A model generated the notes under the pieces. That model searched no databases, was not told the DNA's origin, and saw nothing but the letters and a program-made list of their open reading frames with translations. Made by a program: the position numbers and the translations under genes. Of a DNA stretch of 30,595 nt, positions 7,297 to 16,726 are shown piece after piece; the stretch's first letter is position 1; every line of letters starts with the position of its first letter. Source of the DNA: Scybalomonas sp905214925 (GTDB lineage Bacteria; Bacillota; Clostridia; Lachnospirales; Lachnospiraceae); contig CAJMOB010000038.1 of assembly GCA_905214925.1 (NCBI GenBank), positions 1 through 30,595 on the forward strand, in the 5' to 3' direction.

Positions 7297-8499
7297 ATGG
7301 GCACTGTTTATATCATTGGACTAGGACCTGGAAATACCGAGTATCTGCTACCAATTGCAAAAAAGAAGATGGAAGAAGTAGAGCATATTATCGGTGCAAG
7401 GCGAATGTTAGAAGCAGTTGGAAGAGAAGATGGATATACGATGGGAAGTGTAGAAAGTACAATTACTCTCATTGAAGAGCTAGAACAAGAAGGAGATGTA
7501 GGCGTTTTAGTTTCTGGTGATCCATTACTTTATAGCTTAACTCGCTCCATCCAAAATGACGAAAGAAGTAAAGAGTGGTATATTCAAATTATTCCAGCCG
7601 TTGGTTCTTTACAAATGTTAGGAGCATCTTTTGGAATTACAATGGAAGAAGCAAATATTATGAGTGTTCATGGAAGGATAATAAAACACGGAACCATTGT
7701 GGCAAATATTATGGCTCATCGCTATAACTTTTTTTTATGTAGTAAGGAACAAGGTCCAGATTTTCTAGCACGAGTTTGTTTGGAATATCAAATGAAAGAT
7801 GTGAAATTTTATATTGGGACTAATTTAACTTATGATACAGAGGTTTTGGAAGAGGGAGTTCCAGAAGAGATTGCAAATAGAAGTTATCCAGGCCTTTGTG
7901 TGGCAATTATTGAAAATTTAAATCCCAAAAAAAGAGAGCCGCTTGCCTATTTAAAAGATGAAGAGTTTATCCGTGGGAAAACACCAATGACAAAAGAAGA
8001 AGTGCGGGTACTTGCGGTTCATCACCTTGGTATAGAAGAGGATAGTATTATATGGGATTTAGGGGCTGGCACAGGCTCTATTAGTGTGGAATGTGCAAGA
8101 CAAGCTCCTTATGGAGAAGTGTATAGTGTGGAATACCAACAGGAAGCACTTTCTTTGATGGAAAAAAATAAGGAGAAGTTTGATTGTAAAAATCTGCATA
8201 TTGTGGAAGGAAGGGCATTACAAGTACTTTCCGAATTGCCAACTCCAGATTGTGTCTTTATTGGAGGAAGCAAAGGGGAACTTGATGAAATATTAAAAGA
8301 AATCAAAAGTAGAAGGACAGGAATTCGAGTGATTTTATCAGCGGTTACATTAGAAACAATAGCAGAGGCAGTTACTTTACTTAATGGCTGGAACGAGGTA
8401 GAAGTATTACAAGTTGGAATTAGCAAAAGTCGAACACTAGGTAGTTATCATGTGATGGAATCTCAAAACACAGTGACGCTTTTTTTAGCAGAATCATAA
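7297..8499 (+). CDS. cbiET: CbiE-CbiT fusion: precorrin-6B C5,15-methyltransferase (decarboxylating)
   Basis: Two enzymes in one 400-aa chain. Residues 1-210 are a tetrapyrrole methylase of the CbiE type (IIGLGPGN at 6-13, VSGDPLLYS at 72-80), which methylates C5. Residues about 225-400 are CbiT, with the hallmark GKTPMTKEEVR at 227-237 and the SAM motif WDLGAGTGSIS at 253-263, which methylates C15 and removes the acetate carboxyl at C12. The same order is found fused in CobL of the aerobic pathway. It follows cbiD by eight bases with AGGTGG upstream of the ATG. Confidence 0.95.
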   Translation: MGTVYIIGLGPGNTEYLLPIAKKKMEEVEHIIGARRMLEAVGREDGYTMGSVESTITLIEELEQEGDVGVLVSGDPLLYSLTRSIQNDERSKEWYIQIIPAVGSLQMLGASFGITMEEANIMSVHGRIIKHGTIVANIMAHRYNFFLCSKEQGPDFLARVCLEYQMKDVKFYIGTNLTYDTEVLEEGVPEEIANRSYPGLCVAIIENLNPKKREPLAYLKDEEFIRGKTPMTKEEVRVLAVHHLGIEEDSIIWDLGAGTGSISVECARQAPYGEVYSVEYQQEALSLMEKNKEKFDCKNLHIVEGRALQVLSELPTPDCVFIGGSKGELDEILKEIKSRRTGIRVILSAVTLETIAEAVTLLNGWNEVEVLQVGISKSRTLGSYHVMESQNTVTLFLAES

Positions 8500-8523
8500 A
8501 GGAAAGTAGAAAGGGAAAAGAAT

Positions 8524-9300
8524 ATGAAAAAAGCGCTTGTTATTATTAGTTTTGGCACTTCTTATCCAACAGGAATGAGAGCGATTACACATATAGAATC
8601 TTATATAAAAGAGCATTTCTTAGAGTATGATTGTTTTCGAGCGTTTACTTCGGCTCGTATTGTAGCAAAGTTAAAAAGACAAGGGAATGAAGTATTAACA
8701 CCACTTCAATTGTTAGAATATCTAGTACAAGAAGGATATGAAGAAGTGATTTGTCAGCCGACACATATGATTGCAGGCTTAGAGTTCCATAAAATGATGG
8801 AACAAATTTATGAATTTCAGACGAAATTTTCTCGATTAAAAATTGGAAAACCATTGTTAGCAGAAGAAAGAGATTATGAACAATGCGTAGACTTTTATCA
8901 TAAACAATTTCCAAAAGGAAAAGAGCAGGAGGCAATTGTTTTAATGGGGCATGGAAGTTCCCATTATGCCAATGGTTGTTATGAGAAAATGAAGTGCCAA
9001 TTTGATCAAAGAAAGCGAGACGATATTTATATCGGAACCATTCAAGGATTTTTTACGATTGAAGATGTGATAAAGCAGTTAAAAAAGCGAGAAATTCATA
9101 CGGTTACGATTGTTCCTTTGCTTCTTGTAGCAGGTGGACATGTGACAAATGATATGATAGGAAAGAAAAAAAGTGCTTGGAAAAATCGATTGGAACAAGA
9201 AGGATATGAAGTGAAAACTTGTAGGAAGGGGCTTGGGGAATACGATGAAATAGCACAAATTTATGTAGAGCATATTAGAAAGGCAGAAGAAATACGATGA
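8524..9300 (+). CDS. cbiK: Sirohydrochlorin cobaltochelatase (anaerobic)
   Basis: Inserts Co2+ into sirohydrochlorin, the entry step of the cobalt-early pathway. The 258-aa size matches CbiK of Salmonella. The two metal-binding histidines are seen at His143 (LMGHGSSHYANG) and His206 (LLVAGGHVTNDM), and the N-terminus VIISFGTSYP is typical. No signal peptide is present, so this is the cytoplasmic form. Its stop overlaps the cbiL start by four bases (ATGA). Confidence 0.95.
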   Translation: MKKALVIISFGTSYPTGMRAITHIESYIKEHFLEYDCFRAFTSARIVAKLKRQGNEVLTPLQLLEYLVQEGYEEVICQPTHMIAGLEFHKMMEQIYEFQTKFSRLKIGKPLLAEERDYEQCVDFYHKQFPKGKEQEAIVLMGHGSSHYANGCYEKMKCQFDQRKRDDIYIGTIQGFFTIEDVIKQLKKREIHTVTIVPLLLVAGGHVTNDMIGKKKSAWKNRLEQEGYEVKTCRKGLGEYDEIAQIYVEHIRKAEEIR

Positions 9301-10010
9301 GAGGAAAATTATACGGCATTGGAGTTGGACCAGGAGATCCTTCTCTTTTAACATTACAGGCAAAAAAACGCTTAGAAGAGGTGGATTATGTTTTTATTCC
9401 CGTTAAAAAAATAGGAGAGGATAGCAAGGCATTTGGAATTGTAAAACAAGTGATAGAGATTCCTAAGGAGAAGGTGATTCCCGTTATATTTGCTATGAAG
9501 AGAGATCGGAAAGAACAAGAAAAAGGTTGGGAATTAGCAACGAAACAGATTGCAGCCTATTTAGAACAAGGAAAAAGTGGAGCATTGATTACCCTTGGAG
9601 ATGTTTCCATCTATAGCACTGCTTTTTATGTTTGTGATCGGTTAAAAAAGGCAGGATATGATACAGAAATGGTTGCGGGAATCCCATCTTTTTGTGCAGG
9701 GGCTTCGTTAGCTGGTATTTCCCTTGCGGAAGGAAAAGAGTCATTGATGGTGATTCCATCATTAAAAGGAATCGAACAAATCAAACAGGTGCTTCCTTTT
9801 TTTGATAACTTAGTAATTATGAAAGCATCTCGATTTATTGCTGATATTGAAACATTATTACAAGAACAAGAAGAAACAATGACTGCTTATGTGATGAGTC
9901 AGGTTGGCATGGAAGGAGAGTACATTGGTCCATTGGATAGTAAAAGGGAATATGAATATTTGACAACGGTTGTTATCAAAAAAGAACACAATCATACGAA
10001 AGAACAATAA
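9297..10010 (+). CDS. cbiL: Cobalt-factor II C20-methyltransferase
   Basis: SAM-dependent methylation of cobalt-factor II at C20. The 237-aa tetrapyrrole methylase has YGIGVGPGDPSLLTL at its N-terminus, TLGDVSIYSTA for the second SAM motif and GIPSFCAGASLAG. The phrase GDPSLLTLQA with a following FIPVKK segment is characteristic of CbiL rather than CbiF or CbiH. It is translationally coupled to cbiK through the ATGA overlap. Confidence 0.93.
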   Translation: MRGKLYGIGVGPGDPSLLTLQAKKRLEEVDYVFIPVKKIGEDSKAFGIVKQVIEIPKEKVIPVIFAMKRDRKEQEKGWELATKQIAAYLEQGKSGALITLGDVSIYSTAFYVCDRLKKAGYDTEMVAGIPSFCAGASLAGISLAEGKESLMVIPSLKGIEQIKQVLPFFDNLVIMKASRFIADIETLLQEQEETMTAYVMSQVGMEGEYIGPLDSKREYEYLTTVVIKKEHNHTKEQ

Positions 10011-10075
10011 AAAAGTCAGAATAGCCGTAAATAAGAAAATGATTTTTAAGGGAATCATGGAGATGAGGTAGGAAA

Positions 10076-12268
10076 TTGAAGCAACAAAAAGAAAAAGTTA
10101 TTGTCATTGCAGGAACGACAGAAAGTCGGGAAGTGATTGAACAATTATTAAAAGAGGGAAAACAAGTGATCGCTACGACAGCAACTTCTCTTGGAACAAA
10201 AATGCTTTCTACTTATCCAATTGAAGTGAGAGAAGGCAAACTGGAAAAAGAAGGATTTTTATCTTTCTTTGAAGAAGAAGCTCCAATAGAAGTGATCGAT
10301 GCTTCTCACCCTTTTGCAGTCGTTGTAACAAAAAATGTAAAAGAGGCGTGTGAACAATTAAAAATCCCTTATAAAAGAGTGGAACGGGAAACGATGCAAT
10401 ATGATTATGAACAAATCCTATTTGTGGATACGATAGAAGAAGCCATTGGGCACTTAAATGGAATGAAAGAAGAGGATAACCTATTATTGACAACAGGGAG
10501 CAATACGTTATCCGTTTACTTAAAAGAAGTAAACAATGGAAGAGAACGAATTTATGCAAGAGTCTTAGATCATGAGTATTCTTATCGTGCTTGTGAAAAC
10601 TTGTCCATTGATAAAAGTCATATTTTTTATGAAAATCCACCGTTTTCCAAAGAAGATACGTTAGCATTACTAAAAAAATATCATTGTAAAATTCTTGTAA
10701 CAAAGGAAAGTGGAAAAGCAGGAGGAGTCGATCAAAAGATTGAGGCTTGTAAAGAGGCAAATATTCCTGTTTTAATGATTCGAAGACCAAAAGAAGAAAA
10801 TGAAGAAGAACAAGAGGATAAAAAAGATAGACAAGCGGAGAATGTGTGCACTAAGAAAGCCAATAAGAAAGATAGTTTTGGTGGTTTATTAATCGCTGGA
10901 ACAGGAAGTGGGTGCGGAAAAACAACGGTTGTATGTGCTTTAATGAAAGCGTTTCATGAAAGAAAGATGAAAATTGCTCCATTTAAATGTGGACCAGATT
11001 ACATTGATCCGATGTTACATTGTCATATTACAAAAAAATCCTCCCATAATTTAGATGGATTCTTTATGGAAGAAGAACAGTTACAAGAAGTATTTTATCG
11101 CTATGCAAAGACAAGCCAGCTTGCTATTGTAGAAGGCGTTATGGGATTTTATGATGGAATGGGGCTTTCTTCCATCGCTAGTTCCTATGAAATATCAGAG
11201 AAATTACATCTTCCTGTAGTATTAGTCGTATCGGCAAGAGGGATGTCGGCTACTCTTTCGGCCGTGATAAAAGGTATGAAAGAATATAAGAAAAATCGAA
11301 TTTGTGGTGTGATTTTAAACCAATGTAGCAAAGCCATGTATGAACGTCTTAAAATCTTTTTACAAGAAGAGCTAGGGATTTTAGTTGTTGGATATTTGCC
11401 AGTAGAGGAAGAGGTTCGAATTAAAGAACGTCATTTAGGGCTAATGACGGCAGAAGAAATTAAAAATTTAGACGAAATTATTGAACGATTAGGAGCATTA
11501 GCAGAACAATGTTTTGATCTTGATATGATTTTACAGCTGGCAAACACCTATGTCCCTCCTGCCTTTAAGAGAGATTTGGAAAAAGAAGGAAATAAGAAAG
11601 AAGAAAGAAATAAAAACAAGGAAAAGCTTAAAATCGCTGTTTCCAAAGATGAAGCATTTTGCTTTTGCTATGAAGATAATATCGAATATTTAAAAGAGCA
11701 AGGAGCGGAAATTTTATTTTTTAGTCCATTAACAGAAAAAGAAATTCCAAAAGAGGCAAATGCTGTTTATTTGGTAGGAGGATATCCAGAACTTTATGCA
11801 AATCAATTGGTAAAAAATGAATCTATGATAAAAAGTGTTCAAAAGGCAGTAAAGGAAAAAGTACCAATGATTGCAGAATGTGGAGGTTATTTGTATCTTT
11901 GTGAGACGTTACGATTGGAAGGAGGGGAAACCTATCCTTTCGTAGGAGCGATTCCTCAAGAAATTGTAATGACGAAAAAATTGAATATGCATTTTGGGTA
12001 TATAGAATTAGTTGCGTTAAAAGATGGTCTTTTGGCAAAAAAAGGAGAGCGATTAAAAGCCCATGAATTTCATTACTCAAAAGAAGAAAAAGAGTTATCT
12101 GCCTTTCAAGTAGAAAAACCAGATAAAAGCCGGAGTTGGAACGGAGGATATCATACCGATACGATCTATGCAGGATATCCACATTTTCATTTCCGAAGCA
12201 ATAAAAAGGCTATGGAACGATTTTTTCATGCCATAGAAAATTATATTTTTGAACAAAAGGTAAAATAA
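10076..12268 (+). CDS. cobK-cbiA: Fusion of precorrin-6A reductase (CobK/CbiJ) and cobyrinate a,c-diamide synthase (CbiA)
   Basis: A 730-aa two-domain protein. Residues 1-237 are CobK/CbiJ, NAD(P)H-dependent reduction of cobalt-precorrin-6A, with IAGTTESRE at the start, DASHPFA at 75-81 and LVTKESGKAGG near 207-217. A charged Glu/Lys linker spans about 238-266. Residues about 268-730 are CbiA, which amidates the a and c side chains using ATP and glutamine: P-loop GTGSGCGKTT at 275-284, KCGPDYIDP, and a class I glutaminase-like domain with VGGYPELYA and the cysteine nucleophile Cys602 in MIAECGGYLYL. A second charged linker lies at about 500-518. The start is TTG at 10076, after GATGAGGTAGG. 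Usually these are separate genes, and the two reactions are not consecutive (CbiE/T and CbiC act between them). Confidence 0.93.
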   Translation: MKQQKEKVIVIAGTTESREVIEQLLKEGKQVIATTATSLGTKMLSTYPIEVREGKLEKEGFLSFFEEEAPIEVIDASHPFAVVVTKNVKEACEQLKIPYKRVERETMQYDYEQILFVDTIEEAIGHLNGMKEEDNLLLTTGSNTLSVYLKEVNNGRERIYARVLDHEYSYRACENLSIDKSHIFYENPPFSKEDTLALLKKYHCKILVTKESGKAGGVDQKIEACKEANIPVLMIRRPKEENEEEQEDKKDRQAENVCTKKANKKDSFGGLLIAGTGSGCGKTTVVCALMKAFHERKMKIAPFKCGPDYIDPMLHCHITKKSSHNLDGFFMEEEQLQEVFYRYAKTSQLAIVEGVMGFYDGMGLSSIASSYEISEKLHLPVVLVVSARGMSATLSAVIKGMKEYKKNRICGVILNQCSKAMYERLKIFLQEELGILVVGYLPVEEEVRIKERHLGLMTAEEIKNLDEIIERLGALAEQCFDLDMILQLANTYVPPAFKRDLEKEGNKKEERNKNKEKLKIAVSKDEAFCFCYEDNIEYLKEQGAEILFFSPLTEKEIPKEANAVYLVGGYPELYANQLVKNESMIKSVQKAVKEKVPMIAECGGYLYLCETLRLEGGETYPFVGAIPQEIVMTKKLNMHFGYIELVALKDGLLAKKGERLKAHEFHYSKEEKELSAFQVEKPDKSRSWNGGYHTDTIYAGYPHFHFRSNKKAMERFFHAIENYIFEQKVK

Positions 12269-12341
12269 ATAGTAAGTGAGTATGATGAGGAGTAAGAAAT
12301 GATGAAAAAACGAAAGAAGATGAGTAGTAGGTGAAAGACTG

Positions 12342-13298
12342 ATGGTATTATTTTTTAAAATTATAGCAGGATTTTTCTTAGATTGTATGTTAGGAGATCC
12401 GCATAGTATAAAACATCCTGTTCAAAGGATTGGTTCTTATATCACTTTTACAGAAAAGTGGTGTCAAAAGATGGCGAAAGGAGATAAGAAAAAAGAAGTG
12501 ATAGCAGGGGGGATTCTTTGCGGCACAACGGTTTTCGTTTCCTATTTTGTTATTTGGGCAATTTTATTTATTGCAGGGATTTTTCATCCACTGTTAAGAC
12601 ATGGAATTGAAGTTTGGTTTATTTATCGAATTTTAGCATCAAAAAGTCTTGTGACGGAGACATTAAAGGTGTATCGAAAATTAAAAGAAAATGATCTAAT
12701 AGGAGCGAGAAAAGAGCTTTCTTATCTTGTTGGACGAGATACTGAAGAGCTTTCAAAAGAAGAGGTAATAAAGGCTACGATTGAAACGATTGCAGAAAAT
12801 ACATCGGATGGTGTGATTGCACCATTATTTTTTATTGCCATTGGAGGTGCGCCTCTTGGAATGGCATATAAAGCAGTCAATACATTAGATTCTATGGTTG
12901 GATATCGAAATGAAACTTATGAGTATCTCGGAAAAGTATCTGCCAAATGTGATGATTTATGTAACCTAATTCCAGCGCGCATTTCTGCACTTTTAATTTT
13001 AGCTGTTTGCGCGTTGCTTGGATATGATGGAAAAAAAGGGGTGGAAGTTTATGCAAGAGATCGCTATAAACATTTAAGTCCCAATAGCGCTCAGACAGAA
13101 TCAGTTGTAGCAGGAGCGTTGAATATTCAACTTGGTGGAACTCATAACTATTTTGGAAAACCAGTGGAGAAACCAACCATTGGAGATAATATTCGTTCTG
13201 CAAAAATAGAGGATATTAAAAGAACCCAGTATTTAATGTATGGTTCTACAGTATTGATGATTGTTTGTATTGGGCTTGTATATTCTGTGTTTTATTAA
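12342..13298 (+). CDS. cbiB: Adenosylcobinamide-phosphate synthase, membrane protein
   Basis: Attaches the aminopropanol phosphate arm to adenosylcobyric acid. The 318-aa protein has the family N-terminus LDCMLGDPHSIKHPVQRIG, the motif TIETIAENTSDGVIAPLFF, and SAQTESVVAGALNIQLGG near the C-terminus. Four or so hydrophobic segments fit its membrane location. The 73 bases before it hold no gene; a GTAGGTGAAAG stretch supplies the RBS. The partner substrate is made by cobD just downstream. Confidence 0.95.
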   Translation: MVLFFKIIAGFFLDCMLGDPHSIKHPVQRIGSYITFTEKWCQKMAKGDKKKEVIAGGILCGTTVFVSYFVIWAILFIAGIFHPLLRHGIEVWFIYRILASKSLVTETLKVYRKLKENDLIGARKELSYLVGRDTEELSKEEVIKATIETIAENTSDGVIAPLFFIAIGGAPLGMAYKAVNTLDSMVGYRNETYEYLGKVSAKCDDLCNLIPARISALLILAVCALLGYDGKKGVEVYARDRYKHLSPNSAQTESVVAGALNIQLGGTHNYFGKPVEKPTIGDNIRSAKIEDIKRTQYLMYGSTVLMIVCIGLVYSVFY

Positions 13299-13400
13299 GA
13301 ACAGTATCAATTGGAAATAATACATTTTTTCATTTGCATAAACACAAGTAAAACCGTTTTCAAAGCGTATTAGTAGAACAGAAAAAAGAAAGGAAAAGAT

Positions 13401-14558
13401 ATGGAATTACATGGAGGATATCGACATAAGGCTTCCGAACAGACAGGAAAGCCTTTAAATGATTGGCTGGATTTTTCGGCAAATATTAATCCTTTTGGAA
13501 TGCCAGAAGGAATGAAAGAAGCGATGATAAAAGGAATGGATGAAGTGATTCATTATCCAGATCCCGATTGTTTAGAACTTACAAAAAGATTGGCGGAGTT
13601 TGAAAAAGTACCGACTCATCGGATTTATTGTGGGAACGGAGGAGCGGATGTTCTTTATCGCTACTTTGTAGCATTGCGTCCAAAAAAGATTTTATTGCCT
13701 GTGCCTACATTTGTAGAATATGAAGAAATTCTGACGAATTACTATGGAACGATAAAGAAAAGAGAAGTCCTTTTTGGGAAAGAAAGGGATGCAAAAGAGG
13801 ATAGTATAGAAGAAGTAGAACTTGTCTATTATTATATGAATCGAAACGTAGGGGAGAAAGAATTGACATTAACAAAAGAGTTTTTAGATTGTATCGATTC
13901 CTCCTATGATCTTTTAATTTTATGTTCTCCAAATAATCCAACAGGAAAAGTAATAGACGAAGAACTTTTGGAAAAAATTGTAGAAAAAACAAAAGAGTGC
14001 CATATAAAACTGTTATTGGATTTTAGTTTTTCAGAGTTTTTGAAAAAGCAAGAAGGAACAATGGATGTCTATTTAAAACAACAGCCACATGTTACAATGG
14101 TACATTCTTTTACAAAAATGTATGGAATGCCAGGGATTCGAATTGGTTATGGAATTTTAAGCGATGCTGTGACGAAAGAAGAGATGAAAAGACAAGGTCC
14201 TACATGGAGTGTGAATCATTTAGCACAAGTTGCAGGAGTGTATGCATTAGGACAGGAGGCATTTGTTGAGAAAACCATTGACTATGTGACGAAAGAAAGG
14301 ACATGGCTCATAAACGAGTTAAAACAGTTAGGATTCCATGTAATAGAAGGAGAAGTCAATTATATTTTATTTCAAAAAATAGGAGATGAGACGCTTCATG
14401 AGCGCCTGTTGAAAAGGGGAATTTTAATAAGAAGCTGTGGTAATTATCGCAATTTAACAAAGGATTATTATCGTATTGCCGTTAAAAAGGAAGAGGAGAA
14501 CAAGCGTTTAATTACGGCATTGAAGGAGGAAGTTTTATGCCCGCAAAATGTATTATGA
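13401..14558 (+). CDS. cobD: Threonine-phosphate decarboxylase (PLP)
   Basis: Makes (R)-1-amino-2-propanol O-2-phosphate from L-threonine phosphate for CbiB. The 385-aa class I/II aminotransferase-fold protein has the N-terminal signature MELHGGYRHKA, substrate motif DFSANINPFG, LCSPNNPTGKV, and the PLP lysine Lys239 in HSFTKMYGMPGIRIGYG. The RBS is AAAGGAAAAG. Its end overlaps cbiP by 22 bases. A histidinol-phosphate aminotransferase is the main alternative, but the HGG start and operon context favour CobD. Confidence 0.94.
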   Translation: MELHGGYRHKASEQTGKPLNDWLDFSANINPFGMPEGMKEAMIKGMDEVIHYPDPDCLELTKRLAEFEKVPTHRIYCGNGGADVLYRYFVALRPKKILLPVPTFVEYEEILTNYYGTIKKREVLFGKERDAKEDSIEEVELVYYYMNRNVGEKELTLTKEFLDCIDSSYDLLILCSPNNPTGKVIDEELLEKIVEKTKECHIKLLLDFSFSEFLKKQEGTMDVYLKQQPHVTMVHSFTKMYGMPGIRIGYGILSDAVTKEEMKRQGPTWSVNHLAQVAGVYALGQEAFVEKTIDYVTKERTWLINELKQLGFHVIEGEVNYILFQKIGDETLHERLLKRGILIRSCGNYRNLTKDYYRIAVKKEEENKRLITALKEEVLCPQNVL

Positions 14559-16018
14559 TTCAAGGGACCATGTCAAACTCAGGAAAGACATTTGTGACAG
14601 CGGGACTTTGTCGCGTTTTTGCACAAGATGGATATAAAGTTGCTCCTTTTAAATCACAAAATATGGCGTTAAATTCTTATATTACAGAAGAAGGCTTAGA
14701 AATAGGAAGAGCACAGGCAATGCAAGCAGAAGCAGCAGGAATTAAGCCAACGGTATTTATGAATCCTATCTTATTAAAACCGACAACTGCCATGGGGTCT
14801 CAAGTGATTGTAAATGGAGAAGTGTATGGGAATTTATCCGCACAGGATTATTTTAAAAGGAAGGCTAAGCTCGTTCCTGATATTATGAAAGCGTATCATA
14901 CGTTAGAGGAAGAATACGATATTATCGTCATCGAAGGTGCTGGAAGTCCAGCAGAAATCAATTTAAAATCCGAAGATATTGTAAATATGGGTTTGGCAAA
15001 AATGGTAAATGCTCCTGTTCTTTTAGTGGCCGATATTGATCGAGGTGGTGTGTTTGCCTCCTTATATGGTACAATTGAGTTATTAGAGAAGGAGGAAAAA
15101 GAGAGAATTAAAGGTATGATCATCAATAAGTTTCGTGGTGATAAAAAGATTTTAGAGTCAGGGCTTACGATGATCGAAGATTTGACAAAGAAGCCAGTGG
15201 TAGGTGTAATACCAATGGAAGAAATTGTATTAGATGATGAGGATAGCTTATCAAGTCAATTGTATCGGAAGCAACAGGTGGAAGGAAAAGATGTGGCAAT
15301 CATTCGGTTTCCTCATATTTCAAATTTTACCGATTTCTTGGCATTAGATTTTTATGATGGTATTTCCGTTCGTTATGTAGAGCGAAAAGAAGAATTAAAA
15401 AATCCAGATTATATTGTATTACCAGGAACAAAAAATACAATGGCAGATTTAAAATGGTTAAAAGAAACTGGACTAGAAGGAGCCATTTTAAGAAAAAAAG
15501 GGAAAGCCCATATATTTGGAATTTGTGGAGGATTTCAAATGCTTGGAAAACGATTAGACGATAAAAATCATGTGGAATATGGTGGCACTATGAGAGGAAT
15601 GGGACTTCTTGATTTTGAAACTATTTTCTTAGAAGGTAAGACAAGAACACAAATAAAAGGAAAGTTAGCCTGTGGATCGGTACTTTTTCAAGAAGATAGA
15701 AAAGAAGAGCAGGAACAAGAACTCCATGGATATGAAATTCATATGGGAAAAACCAATTATGAAGATGGGGCAAAGCCATTTTGCATATTAGAAGATGATA
15801 GGATGGATGGGTGTATCAGCGAAGATGGAATGGTAGCAGGAACGTATCTTCATGGTATTTTTGATAATGAAATGTTTGCAAAAGCTTATTTTCAACTGGA
15901 GGAAAAAGAGGAAGAACAATCCTTTGAACAGTTTAAAAATAGCCAGTATGATAAGCTAGCGGATCTCATTCGTGCTTCCATTGATATGGAAGAAGTGTAT
16001 CGTATTTTAGAAATTTAA
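14537..16018 (+). CDS. cbiP: Adenosylcobyric acid synthase (glutamine-hydrolysing)
   Basis: Amidates the b, d, e and g side chains of adenosylcobyrinate diamide. The 493-aa protein (usual length) has the P-loop GTMSNSGKT at 10-18, APFKSQNMALNS, VIEGAGSPAEINL at 131-143, ADIDRGGVFAS, and a glutaminase domain with Cys330 (IFGICGGFQMLG) and His439 (AGTYLHGIFDN). The start lies within the end of cobD and is preceded there by GAAGGAGGAAG, pointing to translational coupling. The equivalent name in the aerobic pathway is cobQ. Confidence 0.96.
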   Translation: MPAKCIMIQGTMSNSGKTFVTAGLCRVFAQDGYKVAPFKSQNMALNSYITEEGLEIGRAQAMQAEAAGIKPTVFMNPILLKPTTAMGSQVIVNGEVYGNLSAQDYFKRKAKLVPDIMKAYHTLEEEYDIIVIEGAGSPAEINLKSEDIVNMGLAKMVNAPVLLVADIDRGGVFASLYGTIELLEKEEKERIKGMIINKFRGDKKILESGLTMIEDLTKKPVVGVIPMEEIVLDDEDSLSSQLYRKQQVEGKDVAIIRFPHISNFTDFLALDFYDGISVRYVERKEELKNPDYIVLPGTKNTMADLKWLKETGLEGAILRKKGKAHIFGICGGFQMLGKRLDDKNHVEYGGTMRGMGLLDFETIFLEGKTRTQIKGKLACGSVLFQEDRKEEQEQELHGYEIHMGKTNYEDGAKPFCILEDDRMDGCISEDGMVAGTYLHGIFDNEMFAKAYFQLEEKEEEQSFEQFKNSQYDKLADLIRASIDMEEVYRILEI

Positions 16019-16030
16019 GAAAGGAAGCGT

Positions 16031-16576
16031 ATGGAATTTATGATGGAAAAAGAAAGAGGTCTTCTTCATTTATATTGTGGTGATGGAAAGGGAAAGACAA
16101 CAACAGCAGTTGGACTTTCTATCCGATTTGCAGGTGCAGGAAAACGAGTTTTACTCTATCAGTTTATGAAAAATAATACGAGCAGTGAAAGGAATATTTT
16201 AGAGCAAATTCCTCTTATTACTTGTGAAAAAGGAAAAGATCAAGTGAAGTTTTCTTTTCAGATGTCAGAAGAAGAGAAAAAACAAGAGTTCGAAGAGAAT
16301 AATAAAAAATTAATTGAGATGTTTCAGAAAGCAAAGGAACAAGAATATGATCTGTTATTTTTAGATGAGACACTTTATACCATAGATGCAGGACTGCTAT
16401 CAGAGGAACTTTTAATCGAAGAGTTAAAAAAGAAACCGACGAAATTAGAAGTTGTATTAACTGGAAGAAATCCAAGTGAAAACTTAATCCAATTGGCAGA
16501 TTATGTATCGGAAATTAAAAAAGTAAAACATCCGTTTGAACAAGGAATTTCAAGTAGAAAAGGTGTAGAATATTAG
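16031..16576 (+). CDS. cobO: Cob(I)yrinic acid a,c-diamide adenosyltransferase (BtuR/CobO type)
   Basis: Adenosylates the corrinoid cobalt. The 181-aa protein is a P-loop NTPase-fold enzyme with YCGDGKGKTTTAVGL (P-loop 17-25), FMKNNTSSE, the Walker B-like LLFLDETLYTID, and VVLTGRNPSENLIQLADYVSEIK at the C-terminus. These are BtuR/CobA(Salmonella)/CobO features, not PduO or EutT. AAGGA stands five bases before the ATG. It is the last gene of the operon; I see no convincing terminator in the 90 bases that follow. Confidence 0.94.
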   Translation: MEFMMEKERGLLHLYCGDGKGKTTTAVGLSIRFAGAGKRVLLYQFMKNNTSSERNILEQIPLITCEKGKDQVKFSFQMSEEEKKQEFEENNKKLIEMFQKAKEQEYDLLFLDETLYTIDAGLLSEELLIEELKKKPTKLEVVLTGRNPSENLIQLADYVSEIKKVKHPFEQGISSRKGVEY

Positions 16577-16658
16577 ACAATCGTTAATGACTGTTTGGGA
16601 ATGGGATAGGCTTATAAAACGTGTTTCTCATCATTTTTTCTTTTCTCTTGTGAATGTC

Positions 16659-16688
16659 TTGACAAAAAGATCCAATTAACAGTATACT
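16659..16688 (+). promoter_or_regulatory. Sigma-A type promoter for the secreted protein gene
   Basis: A perfect -35 TTGACA (16659-16664) and TATACT (16683-16688), separated by 18 bases, lie about 40 bases before the coding start. This makes the gene an independent unit from the corrinoid operon. Confidence 0.8.
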
Positions 16689-16726
16689 GAAAAAAATGGT
16701 GATTTTACAGCAATAGGAGGAAAGCT

